Assembly (NCBI RefSeq): GCF_008065375.1
Contig: NZ_VJYI01000001.1
Location: forward strand, 868,001 to 932,000
DNA length: 64,000 nt
Reading direction: 5' to 3'
DNA from: Nonomuraea sp. SYSU D8015
GTDB lineage: Bacteria; Actinomycetota; Actinomycetes; Streptosporangiales; Streptosporangiaceae
Shown here: positions 1-8,385 of the stretch, one piece after another
How the letters are laid out: each line of letters opens with the position of its first letter
Numbering within the stretch: position 1 is the first letter of the stretch
The notes under the pieces: model-generated
What the model was told of the DNA's origin: nothing
Seen by the model: the letters and a program-made list of their open reading frames with translations, nothing else
Databases searched by the model: none
Program-made: the position numbers and the translations under genes

Positions 1-1098
1 CAGGCCCGCGACCGGCCAGTAGCCCAGCGGCGCGGGCGCCACGACCAGCAGCAGGAAACCCGCCGCCATCACCGCCAGCCCGCCCGCGAGCACCGCGCGG
101 GCGCCGATCCTGGCCGCGAGCGCCGGGGCGAGCGGCGAGGCCACGAGCGCGGCCAGCGCGGCGGGCAGCAGCCGCACGCCCGCCTCCAGCGGCGAGTAGC
201 CCTGCACGAGCTGCATCCACTGCGCGAGCAGCAGCAGAACCGCCCCCATCGCGATCGACGTGGCCAGCGCCGTCGTCACCCCGGCGGAGAACGGCCCGCT
301 GCGGAACAGCCTGAGCTCCAGCAGCGGATCGGGCCTGCGCAGGCACCGCGCGGCGAACCAGCCCAGCGCCACGGCCGCGACCGCCGTCGCCACCAGTGCG
401 CCCGGCGAGGTGAGGCCGTGCTTGCCGAAGCTCTTGACCGCGTACACCAGCGCCACCATGCCCGCCATCGACAGGACCGTGGCGAGCGCGTCCCAGCGGC
501 CGGGGCGCGGATTCCTGGACTCCGGCAGCAGGAACAGCCCGGCGCCGATCGCGGCCGCCATGACGGGGACGTTCAGCAGGAACGCCGAGTGCCAGGTGAA
601 ATGCTCCAGCAGGAACCCGGCCAGGATGGGCCCCAGCGCGGCGCCCACCGCGGCCATCGCCGACCACACGCCCAGCGCCCTGGCGCGCTCACCGGGGTCG
701 GCGAACAGGTTGCGGATCATGGAGAGCGTGGAGGGCATGATCATCGCACCGCCGACGCCGAGCAGCGCCCGTACCGCGATCACCTCCGCCGGGCTGCCGG
801 CGAGCAGCACCGTCAGCGAGGCCAGCCCGAACACCGCCAGCCCGGTCAGCAGCATCCGCTTGCGTCCCCACCGGTCGCCCAGCGCGCTCACCGTGACCAG
901 CAGTCCGGCCAGCACGAGCCCGTACGCGTCCACGATCCACAGCTGCTCGATCGAGCTCGGCCGCAGGTCCGCCGAGAGTGCCGGCAGCGCGACGTTGAGC
1001 ACGGTCATGTCCATGACCACGAGCAGCACGCCGGCCGACAGCACGACCAGGCCGGCCCAGCGGCGCCTGGCCGAGACGGGTGGTGTGGTGATCGTCAT
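1..1098 (-). CDS. MFS drug-efflux transporter (DHA2/EmrB-QacA type), 3' end cut by window edge
   Basis: Inner-membrane proton-coupled exporter. The visible 366 codons begin MTITTPPVSARRR and run through hydrophobic helices with the family motif around LGDRWGRKR (the loop 2-3 motif A region) and a motif C-like GPILAGFLLEH segment near helix 5. The start at 1098 is fixed by an ATGA overlap with the stop of the TetR gene upstream, so both are probably one transcript and the exporter is the likely target of that repressor. The substrate cannot be read from sequence. The C-terminal helices lie outside the window; DHA2 proteins have 14 helices, so roughly a quarter or more may be missing. Confidence 0.85.
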   Translation of the reverse strand, partial: MTITTPPVSARRRWAGLVVLSAGVLLVVMDMTVLNVALPALSADLRPSSIEQLWIVDAYGLVLAGLLVTVSALGDRWGRKRMLLTGLAVFGLASLTVLLAGSPAEVIAVRALLGVGGAMIMPSTLSMIRNLFADPGERARALGVWSAMAAVGAALGPILAGFLLEHFTWHSAFLLNVPVMAAAIGAGLFLLPESRNPRPGRWDALATVLSMAGMVALVYAVKSFGKHGLTSPGALVATAVAAVALGWFAARCLRRPDPLLELRLFRSGPFSAGVTTALATSIAMGAVLLLLAQWMQLVQGYSPLEAGVRLLPAALAALVASPLAPALAARIGARAVLAGGLAVMAAGFLLLVVAPAPLGYWPVAGL

Positions 1099-1670
1099 GA
1101 GTCCCCCCGCCGGGATGCGGCGCCATACAGGAAGGTGTCCATGAGCAGCCTCGGGGCGTCCCTGCGGGCGAGGTCGCCGCGGCGCAGGCCGTCGCGCACG
1201 GCCACCAGCAGCCCGTACATCACGTAGCCCACCCAGGGGGCGGGCAGCCGGTCGCTCAGCAGGCCCGCGCGCTGGGCGGCGGCGTAGAAGGCGTTCTCGC
1301 GCGCCTCCAGCTCCTCGGCGCGGCGCAGCAGCTCGGGGTGGACCGCGAGGGTGTAGTCGGTCAGGCCGAATCCGTACTCGTCGGCGATCTCGATGAAGGC
1401 GGCGAGCAGGGCGTTCAGCGCCTTCTCGAGCTCGTCCCGGTCACCGGAGGCGGTGGCCGCGTCGAGCCCGGCGGCCAGCTGGGCCTGCTCCCACTGATCG
1501 TGGGCGCGGTGGCCGAGGGCCACCATCAGCTCCTCGCGGCTGCTGAAGTGCCGGTGCAACGTGGCCCTGCTGATGCCGACCGCCTCGGCGAGCTGCGCCA
1601 TGGAGGCGGACGGATCCTTGTTGAGGTGGTGGATCGCCGCGGTCATGATCTGGTCCCGGCTCATCGCCAT
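1095..1670 (-). CDS. TetR/AcrR family transcriptional regulator
   Basis: A 191-residue one-domain repressor. Residues about 5-50 form the TetR helix-turn-helix (ITAAIHHL, then VGISRATLHRHFSSREEL, a textbook recognition helix); the rest is an all-helical ligand domain without recognisable features. It is the first gene of a two-gene operon with the MFS exporter, whose ATG overlaps its stop, so it probably controls export in response to the exported compound. An inverted repeat GAGAC-N6-GTCTC lies just upstream at 1691-1706 and is the likely autoregulatory operator. The ligand is unknown. Confidence 0.88.
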   Translation of the reverse strand: MAMSRDQIMTAAIHHLNKDPSASMAQLAEAVGISRATLHRHFSSREELMVALGHRAHDQWEQAQLAAGLDAATASGDRDELEKALNALLAAFIEIADEYGFGLTDYTLAVHPELLRRAEELEARENAFYAAAQRAGLLSDRLPAPWVGYVMYGLLVAVRDGLRRGDLARRDAPRLLMDTFLYGAASRRGDS

Positions 1671-1690
1671 AAGACATCACCGTATCAATC

Positions 1691-1706
1691 GAGACATTTT
1701 CGTCTC
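1691..1706. promoter_or_regulatory. Inverted repeat, probable TetR operator
   Basis: GAGAC, six bases ATTTTC, then GTCTC form a 5-bp-arm inverted repeat 20 bp upstream of the TetR start at 1670, inside the divergent region shared with the TetR gene at 1767. Position and symmetry suit a TetR dimer. Which of the two TetR proteins binds is inference; closeness favours the leftward one. Confidence 0.5.
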
Positions 1707-1766
1707 AGATGCTACATCATTGTGTCGTTCGGCCGGTGTCGTAGCCATGAAGCCGCAGGTGGCGCT

Positions 1767-2324
1767 ATGGTTCGTGCTGTGGTGACGGGTGACGCGCGCA
1801 CGCGCATCCTGGACGCGGCAGAGGAGCTGTTCGCGGGCTCCGGCTACGAGGCCACTCCGACTGCGGTCATCGCCAGGCTCGCGAAAGTGCCCAAAGGGCT
1901 GGTCTTTGACTATTTCCCGCGCAAGATCGACGTGCTCGTCGCTCTTGTGAACGAGCGCACGCACATCGAGGAGGGGCGCGAGGTCGACGCGGTCCCCGGC
2001 GATCCGGCCGGCACACTGGCCAGGCTCGCCCGCGGGCTGCCGCTGCGGGCCTCACCGGCGATGCGGCGCATCCTGTTCCGCGAGGCCGACACGCACGGCT
2101 CGGTCAAAGAGCGGCTCAGCCGCCTCAACGGCGAGCTGGCCCGGCGGGCCCGGTTCGCGCTGGAGCTGGCGTTGCCCGGGGCGCGCGGCGACGCGGCCAG
2201 GCTTGAGGCGGCGGCCGCCATGTTCGCCGCCGTCCTCATCTACCAGGAAAACCTCTGGCAGCTAACCGGCCACCAGATCGACCCCGACGCCGTCGCGGAA
2301 CTCATCGCCCACGCACTCGTCTAG
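1767..2324 (+). CDS. TetR/AcrR family transcriptional regulator
   Basis: A 185-residue regulator. The start was placed at the ATG giving MVRAVVTGDARTRILDAAEELF, because the conserved TetR N-terminus begins there and longer in-frame sequence is antisense to the neighbouring regulator. The HTH spans about residues 12-55 (FAGSGYEATPTAVIARLAKVPKG, then VFDYFPRKIDVL). It is transcribed divergently from the TetR-MFS operon. Its 3' end overlaps the convergent wax-ester synthase gene by 63 bp. Effector and targets are unknown. Confidence 0.82.
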   Translation: MVRAVVTGDARTRILDAAEELFAGSGYEATPTAVIARLAKVPKGLVFDYFPRKIDVLVALVNERTHIEEGREVDAVPGDPAGTLARLARGLPLRASPAMRRILFREADTHGSVKERLSRLNGELARRARFALELALPGARGDAARLEAAAAMFAAVLIYQENLWQLTGHQIDPDAVAELIAHALV

Positions 2325-3902
2325 CAGCTCCTCCAGCGCCGTACGCAGGTGGGCGAGCAGGCCCCACACGTCGTCCACGCGCTCGGGGCAGGCGACGATG
2401 CCGAAGTCGAGCATGCCGTCGTACGAGAAGCAGGTGATGTTGAGGCCGCCGCTCATGTCGGTCAGGACCGACAGCGGGTAGTACGACAGCACCCGCCCGC
2501 CGCACAGGTACAACGGGAACTGCGGGCCCGGGACGTTGCTGACGATCAGGTTGATCGGCGGGAACGCCAGGCCCGCCAGCCGGAAGATCGCCGGCGTGGC
2601 CAGGCCGGACACCGGGGCGGGCAGCACGGAGCACAGCTCGCTCAGCCACGTCGCCGGGGCCAGCGCGAACCGCCGCTTGGCCCGGCCCATGGTCGCGCCG
2701 ACCGCCTCCAGGCGCTCGCGGGGGTCGGAGACGTTCGTGGGCATGGGGGCGACCATGGCGGAGATCTGGTTGCCCACCACGTCCTTCGCCCCCGCCGTGC
2801 GGACCGCCACGGGGACGGCGACGATCAGCGGCTCCTCCGGCAGCGCGTCGCGCTCGCTCAGCCACGAGCGCAGGGCCGACGTGCACAGGGTCATGACCAC
2901 GTCGTTGACGCTCATGCCGTTGGCCTTGGCGACGTTCTTGACGTCCTTGAGCGGGACGGAGCCGAAGGAGAGGTGGCGGCGGGCGCTGATGGGGCCGTTG
3001 AACGGGGTACGGGGGACGGACAGTTTCGGCAGCTCGGGGCGGTCGGGCCGGTCGCGGGCCACCATCCGCGCCGCCCTGGCGATGAGTTTCGCGCCGGGCA
3101 GGGACGCCGCCAGCGGAATGGCGTCCAGGTCCCCGGCCACCCTGACCACCGACTGGACGGCCTGGACCGGGTGCGTGGCCGTCCGCACGGCGGCTCCCGC
3201 CAGCATGCCGATCACTCCGGGAGTCTTGTGGTCTGCGCCGGGCGTGAGCCGCTCACCGTCGGACGCGTCGGCGTCCTGGCCCGTCGCCTCGCTCCGATCG
3301 GCGGGTCCTCCGCCGGGGACGCATCCGCTCCGCCGGCCCCGGCCGGCGAGGTCGCCGTTCGAGGACTGCGCAGGCTGCTCGCGGGCCGCCTGGTCGGTCG
3401 TGCGGAGCCGGCGGCGAGTGAGGTGGCCGTCCGGGGTGAGGTCGAGCAGGGCGGCCAGCGTCTCCGCGCCGGAGACGCCGTCGATCGCGGCATGGTGCAC
3501 CTTCGTGTAGATGGCGACCCTCCCGCCCGGCAGCCCGTTGATCAGGTGCATCTCCCACAGCGGGTGCGCCCGGTCGAGCCGGCGGGCGTGGAGCCGCGCC
3601 ACCGCCTCCGCCAGTTGCCAGTCGTGACCCGGCGCGGGCAGCGTCAGCTCGAACAGATGATTGCCGAGGTCGAAGTCCGGGTCCGGCACCCAGTAGGGAC
3701 GGTCCAGCCCCAGGGGCACCTCGGCCAGTCGCAGGCTGAGCGCGGGGGACAGGTGCAGCCGGTCGAGCAGCAGCTCCGTGAGCGCCTCCCTGTTGACCGC
3801 CCCGTCCGCCGAGTCGAGGATCGCCAGTCCGGCCACGTGCGCGGCGGTGGTCGCCGTCTCGACGTTGAGGAACTGGGCGTCGAGTGCGGTCAGCTGGCGC
3901 AT
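2262..3902 (-). CDS. Wax ester synthase / diacylglycerol acyltransferase (WS/DGAT)
   Basis: Acyl-CoA:alcohol or diacylglycerol O-acyltransferase that makes wax esters or triacylglycerol at the membrane. The catalytic HHxxxDG motif is seen as HHAAIDG at residues 136-142, within the conserved LWEMHLINGLPGGR and YTKVHHAA context; the C-terminal half has the family's NxxSNVPGP element (IVSNVPGPQFPLYL). At 546 residues it is longer than usual because of a low-complexity, charged insertion of about 65 residues after residue 165. This insertion sits between the N- and C-terminal domains, where the fold normally has a flexible linker. Its end overlaps the convergent TetR gene. Confidence 0.92.
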   Translation of the reverse strand: MRQLTALDAQFLNVETATTAAHVAGLAILDSADGAVNREALTELLLDRLHLSPALSLRLAEVPLGLDRPYWVPDPDFDLGNHLFELTLPAPGHDWQLAEAVARLHARRLDRAHPLWEMHLINGLPGGRVAIYTKVHHAAIDGVSGAETLAALLDLTPDGHLTRRRLRTTDQAAREQPAQSSNGDLAGRGRRSGCVPGGGPADRSEATGQDADASDGERLTPGADHKTPGVIGMLAGAAVRTATHPVQAVQSVVRVAGDLDAIPLAASLPGAKLIARAARMVARDRPDRPELPKLSVPRTPFNGPISARRHLSFGSVPLKDVKNVAKANGMSVNDVVMTLCTSALRSWLSERDALPEEPLIVAVPVAVRTAGAKDVVGNQISAMVAPMPTNVSDPRERLEAVGATMGRAKRRFALAPATWLSELCSVLPAPVSGLATPAIFRLAGLAFPPINLIVSNVPGPQFPLYLCGGRVLSYYPLSVLTDMSGGLNITCFSYDGMLDFGIVACPERVDDVWGLLAHLRTALEELLDECVGDEFRDGVGVDLVAG

Positions 3903-4044
3903 CTGCTCTCCTTTTCCCGGCGTGTAGGCAGCATCACATGGGGGGATTTCGAGAAGGTTTCCGCGAGAGTCTTTCAGATGAATTCAGCTTCGCCGAACAG
4001 GCGTAAAGGGAATCTCCAGCTCAGCCGGGATAAGTGACATTTAC

Positions 4045-5088
4045 CTATCCGATGACAACCTGAATCGGGTGTTGCACGACCGCGTCGAAGTGATAGCCGG
4101 AAGGATGCCGGGGCGTGAACAGGGGCTGTGTGGCGCCGGTCTCGTCGGTCGCCCTGGCCATGAGAAGGTATTTTCCGGGGCGGCGCGGGGCCCACGAGAC
4201 GTGCCACGGCAACCAGGCGCCGACCAGGTGATGCCCGTGATGTGCTGCCTCCCGCCAGTGGAGGCCGCCGTCGAAGCTGACCTCGACCCTGACGATCCTG
4301 CCCCGCCCCGACCAGGACCGGCCGTGCAGGACGAGCGGGCCGTCGAGAGGCAGGCGGGCATTCCAGGCGAGCTCGAAAGCGCTCTTCACCGGATTCGTCG
4401 TGACGTCCGCGTAAAAGACCGTGTTCCACGGGGTGAAGAGCTTCGTGGTTGAAACTTCTATGTCACCGAGCCATTTGATGGAGGCTATTCCCACCCACCC
4501 CGGCACCACCAGTCGCACCGGAAATCCATGGTCCGGCGGCAACGGCTCGCCGTTCATCTCGTAGGCCACGAGCACGTCGGCCATGGCCTTGCCGATCGGC
4601 AGCGGCCTGCGTACGTGGCCGTAGTGCTCGAAGGGCGCGTCGAGGCCGGACGGCAGCACGTCCACCGCCTCGGGCAGCACTCCGGCCTCCTCGAGCAGGT
4701 GTTTCAGCGGCACCCCTCGCCACCGCGCCACCCCGATCGCCCCCAGGCCCCACTGCGTGCCGGGGGCGGGGGCGTGCTGCTGCGTCCCGTAGAAGCGCCG
4801 CCCGTTCCCCGCGCACTCGATCGCCACGTCGTACGTGCGCGACGGCATGGCGCGCAACTCGTCGTAGCCGAGCTCGCGCGGGCGCCGGATCCCCGCGCCG
4901 TGCAGGCGCAGGCGCCAGGTGGTGACGTCGATGAGAGGTGTGGAGGTGTGGTTGCGCACGAAGAAGCGGTCGACCGGGGTGTGGTAGCCCTGCCCTGACA
5001 TGGCCTCCCATCGCATCTCGGCACTCCCGTCGTGCACCTTGAACAGGTGGCCGGGCAGCGGCTTCACGATCGTCGCCGTGGCTTGCAT
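4045..5088 (-). CDS. Sulfite oxidase-family molybdopterin oxidoreductase
   Basis: Mo-pterin enzyme of the sulfite oxidase fold. The molybdenum-ligating cysteine lies in the conserved IECAGNG segment (Cys92 from the chosen start). A PGWVGIASIKWLGDIEVS segment marks the Mo-pterin domain end, and a C-terminal dimerisation domain of the Mo-co type runs from about 235 to the end (GRIVRVEVSFDGG). A strong GGAGGTGAG ribosome site 8 bp before the ATG at 5088 decides the start; an upstream in-frame ATG at 5115 has a poorer site. No Tat signal or haem domain is visible, so it is probably cytoplasmic with an unknown electron acceptor. Sulfite is inferred only from the family. Confidence 0.87.
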   Translation of the reverse strand: MQATATIVKPLPGHLFKVHDGSAEMRWEAMSGQGYHTPVDRFFVRNHTSTPLIDVTTWRLRLHGAGIRRPRELGYDELRAMPSRTYDVAIECAGNGRRFYGTQQHAPAPGTQWGLGAIGVARWRGVPLKHLLEEAGVLPEAVDVLPSGLDAPFEHYGHVRRPLPIGKAMADVLVAYEMNGEPLPPDHGFPVRLVVPGWVGIASIKWLGDIEVSTTKLFTPWNTVFYADVTTNPVKSAFELAWNARLPLDGPLVLHGRSWSGRGRIVRVEVSFDGGLHWREAAHHGHHLVGAWLPWHVSWAPRRPGKYLLMARATDETGATQPLFTPRHPSGYHFDAVVQHPIQVVIG

Positions 5089-5227
5089 CACCGAACTCAC
5101 CTCCACAACACTCATTCCCTATCTGTAAACCATTTAATCTCCTCCGTTGTCTCTCCGTCCGGGAGAGCTCGGGAACGTTCTCTCTACCCGCCCTCTCCTC
5201 CTCCGCAACCGCCCGATGATCGCGGAG

Positions 5228-6352
5228 CTATCTTCCGGGGCAGATCACCGCCTCCGCCGCCCCGTTGATCGCGCGACTGATGGCAAGGGGGGAGTCGGTG
5301 CTGGTCGTGACCGACAGGGCGAACTGCAGGCGGCCGTCGGAGGTGGTGAACGTGACCGCGTTGAACCCCGGTGCGCCGCCCGCCTGCGCCTGCAGCGCGG
5401 GCTCACCCCCGCAGAGGCGCTCGGAGGGAGGCGGTGGGGCGGGAGCGTTGTCCGGCGGGTCGGTGATCACCCGCTGCAGGTCCGCGGGCAGCAGCCTGCC
5501 CTGCTGGAACGCCCGGGAGAACGCGCTGACGTCGCGCGCCGTCGAGACCACTCCGCCGGCCCCGTTCCCGTAGCTGGCGTTGAGCCGGTGCATGTCGTGC
5601 CGCACGCCCTGCGCGTCGGTGTGGTAGCCGTGCCCGTGCGGCCCCTTGATGCCCTGGGGCGGCCTGGCCGGCAGGTACGTCCGGCTCATCTTCAGCGGAG
5701 CGAAGAGCCGCCGGGAGAACTCGGCGGCCAGTGCATGGCCGGTCACCCTCTCGATGATCATTCCGAGGAGCGTGTAGTTGGTGTTGGAGTAGGTGAACTT
5801 CTCGCCCGGCTCCCCGGTACGCGGCCGGCTGCGTGACTTCTTCACCAGGTCCATCGGCGGGATGTACGTGGTCGTGTCGTAGATGTCGACCAGCGCTGGG
5901 TCGAACCAGTTGGGGATGCCGGACGTGTGCCGGATCAACTGCCGTACCGTGATCTCGCCGGCCCGCTCCACGGCGTCCTGCGCGACCACCTCCGGCAGGA
6001 CGTCCGCGAGCTTGTCCTCCAGGCCCAACCTGCCCTCTTCGACCAGTTGCAGGACGATCGTGGCGGTCATCCGCTTGGTCTGGGAGCCGATCCGGAACCG
6101 CGAGTCTGCGGGGATCCGCCCGCCCTCGCCGTCGAGCAGCCGCGACCCGGCGGAGCCCTGGCCGGCCCGCTTCCCGTCCACGTACACCTCCCCGATCGCC
6201 CCCACCACGCCGGCGTTCGCGGCGAGGGCCTCCAACGCCGCCTGAACATCGCCCAGCCGGGGTGTGGCTGCGGCGGGGGCGGTGAGGCCCGTTGTCGTCA
6301 TCAGCACCGCGCAGGCCAGAGCGGCGGCGCGTGCGGACGTCGAATGCTTCAC
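5228..6352 (-). CDS. Secreted serine hydrolase (beta-lactamase / D-Ala-D-Ala carboxypeptidase family)
   Basis: A 374-residue exported protein with an N-terminal signal peptide (MKHSTSARAAALACAVLMTT, cleavage probably after APAAAT near residue 30). The catalytic SxxK is Ser90-Gln-Thr-Lys93 (RIGSQTKRMTA) and the second motif is Tyr188-Ser-Asn190 (FTYSNTNY). The third KTG-like motif is not obvious near the C-terminus, as is common in class C-like esterase/peptidase relatives. It starts with GTG at 6352 behind GGAAGGGA. It may act on peptidoglycan stem peptides or on a small ester; it is not evidence of beta-lactam resistance. Confidence 0.88.
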   Translation of the reverse strand: MKHSTSARAAALACAVLMTTTGLTAPAAATPRLGDVQAALEALAANAGVVGAIGEVYVDGKRAGQGSAGSRLLDGEGGRIPADSRFRIGSQTKRMTATIVLQLVEEGRLGLEDKLADVLPEVVAQDAVERAGEITVRQLIRHTSGIPNWFDPALVDIYDTTTYIPPMDLVKKSRSRPRTGEPGEKFTYSNTNYTLLGMIIERVTGHALAAEFSRRLFAPLKMSRTYLPARPPQGIKGPHGHGYHTDAQGVRHDMHRLNASYGNGAGGVVSTARDVSAFSRAFQQGRLLPADLQRVITDPPDNAPAPPPPSERLCGGEPALQAQAGGAPGFNAVTFTTSDGRLQFALSVTTSTDSPLAISRAINGAAEAVICPGR

Positions 6353-6666
6353 AACAGTGATCCCTTCCGTGCGGGGACACGCGGGATCGTCCGTTCGGGG
6401 GCGGCCCGCGGACGGTCCCTGGCGACGATCATGTGCGGAGTCCGTTCTAGGCCCACGGGTGTTTCGTCGCCGTTTCCGTCAGGGGATGCCTCGCCGCCTG
6501 CGGCCGCCTCAGCAGCCTGGGTGTGATCAGCGGCCCATGCCGCCGAGCCCGCCGCAGTGGCTACAGCCGTGGAGCGGGTGGTCCCGTGACCGTCCGGAGG
6601 CCGTCCCCCACCAGGGCGTCATTGCGGGTCCCAGGTCAGGCGGCACGCCGGACGGGCCAGGCGGTG
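6353..6666. other. 314-bp intergenic stretch
   Basis: This region lies between the divergently spaced serine hydrolase start and the PolX stop. No convincing full gene, tRNA or strong hairpin was seen. The only coding-like signal is a minus-strand micro-ORF described separately (6527-6622). Confidence 0.5.
6527..6622 (-). CDS. Possible 31-residue micro-ORF with CxxC motif
   Basis: Begins MTPWWGTASGRS and ends HGCSHCGGLGGMGR before a TGA. The Cys-x-x-Cys followed by glycines resembles a zinc-knuckle or redox turn. No clear ribosome binding site is visible and the ORF stays open upstream, so it may be chance or the tail of a lost gene. Lying immediately downstream of polX, it could be co-transcribed with it. 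Confidence 0.2.
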   Translation of the reverse strand: MTPWWGTASGRSRDHPLHGCSHCGGLGGMGR

Positions 6667-8346
6667 TCAGCGGCCCAGGAAGGACAGCAGGCGGTCCAGG
6701 GGCCAGGTGTTGATCACGTCGTCCGGGGTCAGCCACGCCCGCTGCGCGATCCCGATGCCGAACCGCTGGTGCGCCAGGTGCGGGATCGCATGCGAGTCGC
6801 TGTCGATCGAGAACTTCACCCCGTGGTGCTTGGCCAGCCGCACCAGGTCTGACGGAAGATCAGACCGGTCGGGAAAGGAGTCGATCTCCATGGCGGTGCC
6901 CGTGCGGGCGGCCGCGCGGAAGACGGCCTCCCAGTCGGCGTCCACCGCCGCCCGCTTGCCGATCTTGCGGGTCGTCGGGTGGCCGATGATGTCGACGTAA
7001 GGATTTTCGCAGGCGGCGATGAAGCGCCGGGTCATCTCGTCCCGTGACATCCCGAAATGCGAGTGCACCGACGCCACGCACACGTCGAACTCCCGCAGGA
7101 TCTCCCCGGGCCAGTCGACGGATCCGTCGGGGGCGATGTTGAGCTCGGTGCCGTGCAGGAGCCGCATGTCGGGATATTTCTCTTGGAGCCGGGACAGCTG
7201 CCCGCGCTGCTCCAGCGCCTTCTCCAGCGTCATCCGCTGCATCACCAGGTCCGGCGCGTGGTCGGTGACGGCGTAATAGGCGTAGCCGCGGGCGTGGCCG
7301 GCCGCCACCATGTCGTCCAGCGAGGCGATGCCGTCGGTCAGGTCGGTGTGCGTGTGGAGGTCGCCCTTGAGGTCGGACAGCTCTACGAGCTCGGGTAGCT
7401 CACCCCGGAGCGCCGCCTTCACCTCGCCGCCGTCCTCCCGCATCGGCGGCGGGACGTACTGCATGCCCAGCGCCGCGTAGATGTCCTCCTCCGACTCGGC
7501 GGCGATCACCCGCTCGCCCTCGAACAGCCCGTACTCGGAGAGCTTCCAGCCCTTCTTCACCGCCATCTCCCTGATGGCGACGTTGTGCTCCTTGGAGCCG
7601 GTGAAATATTGCATGGCCGCGCCCCACGACCCGGCCGGGACCACGCGGAGGTCCACCTGGATGCCGGAGGTGGTGCGGATCGAGGTCTTCTTGTCGCCGG
7701 CCGCGATCACCTCGGCGACGTAGGGCTGGGCGCGGAGCTCCTCCATGATCGACTCGGGCGCGACCGCGAGGACGTCGATGTCGCCGATCGTGTCCTTCAT
7801 CCGCCGCAGCGACCCCGCGTACGCGATGCGCTCGGCCGCCAGCGAAGCCATCACCTGCTCGGCCAGCGACATGGCGACGCCGATGTGCACCCGCCGGCCG
7901 GACTGCTCCAGCTGCTCGATGCCCTTGAGCAGATTGGCCAGCGTCTTCGCGCCGAGGCCCTTGACGCCGTCGAGGCGGCCGGAGGTGATCGCCTCGCGCA
8001 GCGCGCCGGTGGAGTCGATGCCGTAGTCCTCGAACAGCATGATCGCCGTCTTCGGGCCCAGGGTGGGCACCTTCGTCAGCCTGCGCACGCCATCGGGGAC
8101 GCGCCCCCGCAGGTCGTCGAGCTGGCGGAAGCTCCCCCGCTGCAGGAACTCCTCCATCTTCTTGGCGATCGCCTCGCCGACGCCGGGGACGCTGCGCACG
8201 TCGACGACCGAGATGTCCTCGGGGAAGCCCGCGATGGCCTTGGCCGCCTTCTGGTAGCTCCGCACCCGGAAGGCGTCGCCGCCGCAGAGCGCGAACAACT
8301 CCGCGTATTCCTGCAGCGCCGACGCCGCCTCCTCATTTGCCCGCAT
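6667..8346 (-). CDS. polX: DNA polymerase/3'-5' exonuclease PolX
   Basis: Family X DNA repair polymerase fused to a PHP nuclease. Residues 1-150 hold the 8-kDa and fingers HhH motifs (VRSVPGVGEAIAKKMEE, VPTLGPKTA). The polymerase palm has GSLRR at 179-183 and the metal-binding DID at 189-191, with a further Asp in VDLRV. The PHP domain starts at about 329 with DLHTHTDLTDG and continues with HGTELNI, SVHSHF, IGHPTTRKIGKR and SDSHA, a complete set of metal ligands. The 559-residue length matches bacterial PolX. It acts in base-excision or gap repair in the cytoplasm. Confidence 0.95.
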   Translation of the reverse strand: MRANEEAASALQEYAELFALCGGDAFRVRSYQKAAKAIAGFPEDISVVDVRSVPGVGEAIAKKMEEFLQRGSFRQLDDLRGRVPDGVRRLTKVPTLGPKTAIMLFEDYGIDSTGALREAITSGRLDGVKGLGAKTLANLLKGIEQLEQSGRRVHIGVAMSLAEQVMASLAAERIAYAGSLRRMKDTIGDIDVLAVAPESIMEELRAQPYVAEVIAAGDKKTSIRTTSGIQVDLRVVPAGSWGAAMQYFTGSKEHNVAIREMAVKKGWKLSEYGLFEGERVIAAESEEDIYAALGMQYVPPPMREDGGEVKAALRGELPELVELSDLKGDLHTHTDLTDGIASLDDMVAAGHARGYAYYAVTDHAPDLVMQRMTLEKALEQRGQLSRLQEKYPDMRLLHGTELNIAPDGSVDWPGEILREFDVCVASVHSHFGMSRDEMTRRFIAACENPYVDIIGHPTTRKIGKRAAVDADWEAVFRAAARTGTAMEIDSFPDRSDLPSDLVRLAKHHGVKFSIDSDSHAIPHLAHQRFGIGIAQRAWLTPDDVINTWPLDRLLSFLGR

Positions 8347-8385
8347 GCGCCTACCTTAGGGGCTGGGGCCGACAATCCGGGATGG

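Noticed and set aside
1338-1766. N-terminal extension of the rightward TetR protein
   Set aside because: It is antisense to the other TetR gene. The conserved HTH start is at 1767.
2349-4037. 562-residue plus-strand ORF
   Set aside because: Arg/His/Gly/Gln-rich antisense shadow of the WS/DGAT gene, with no family features.
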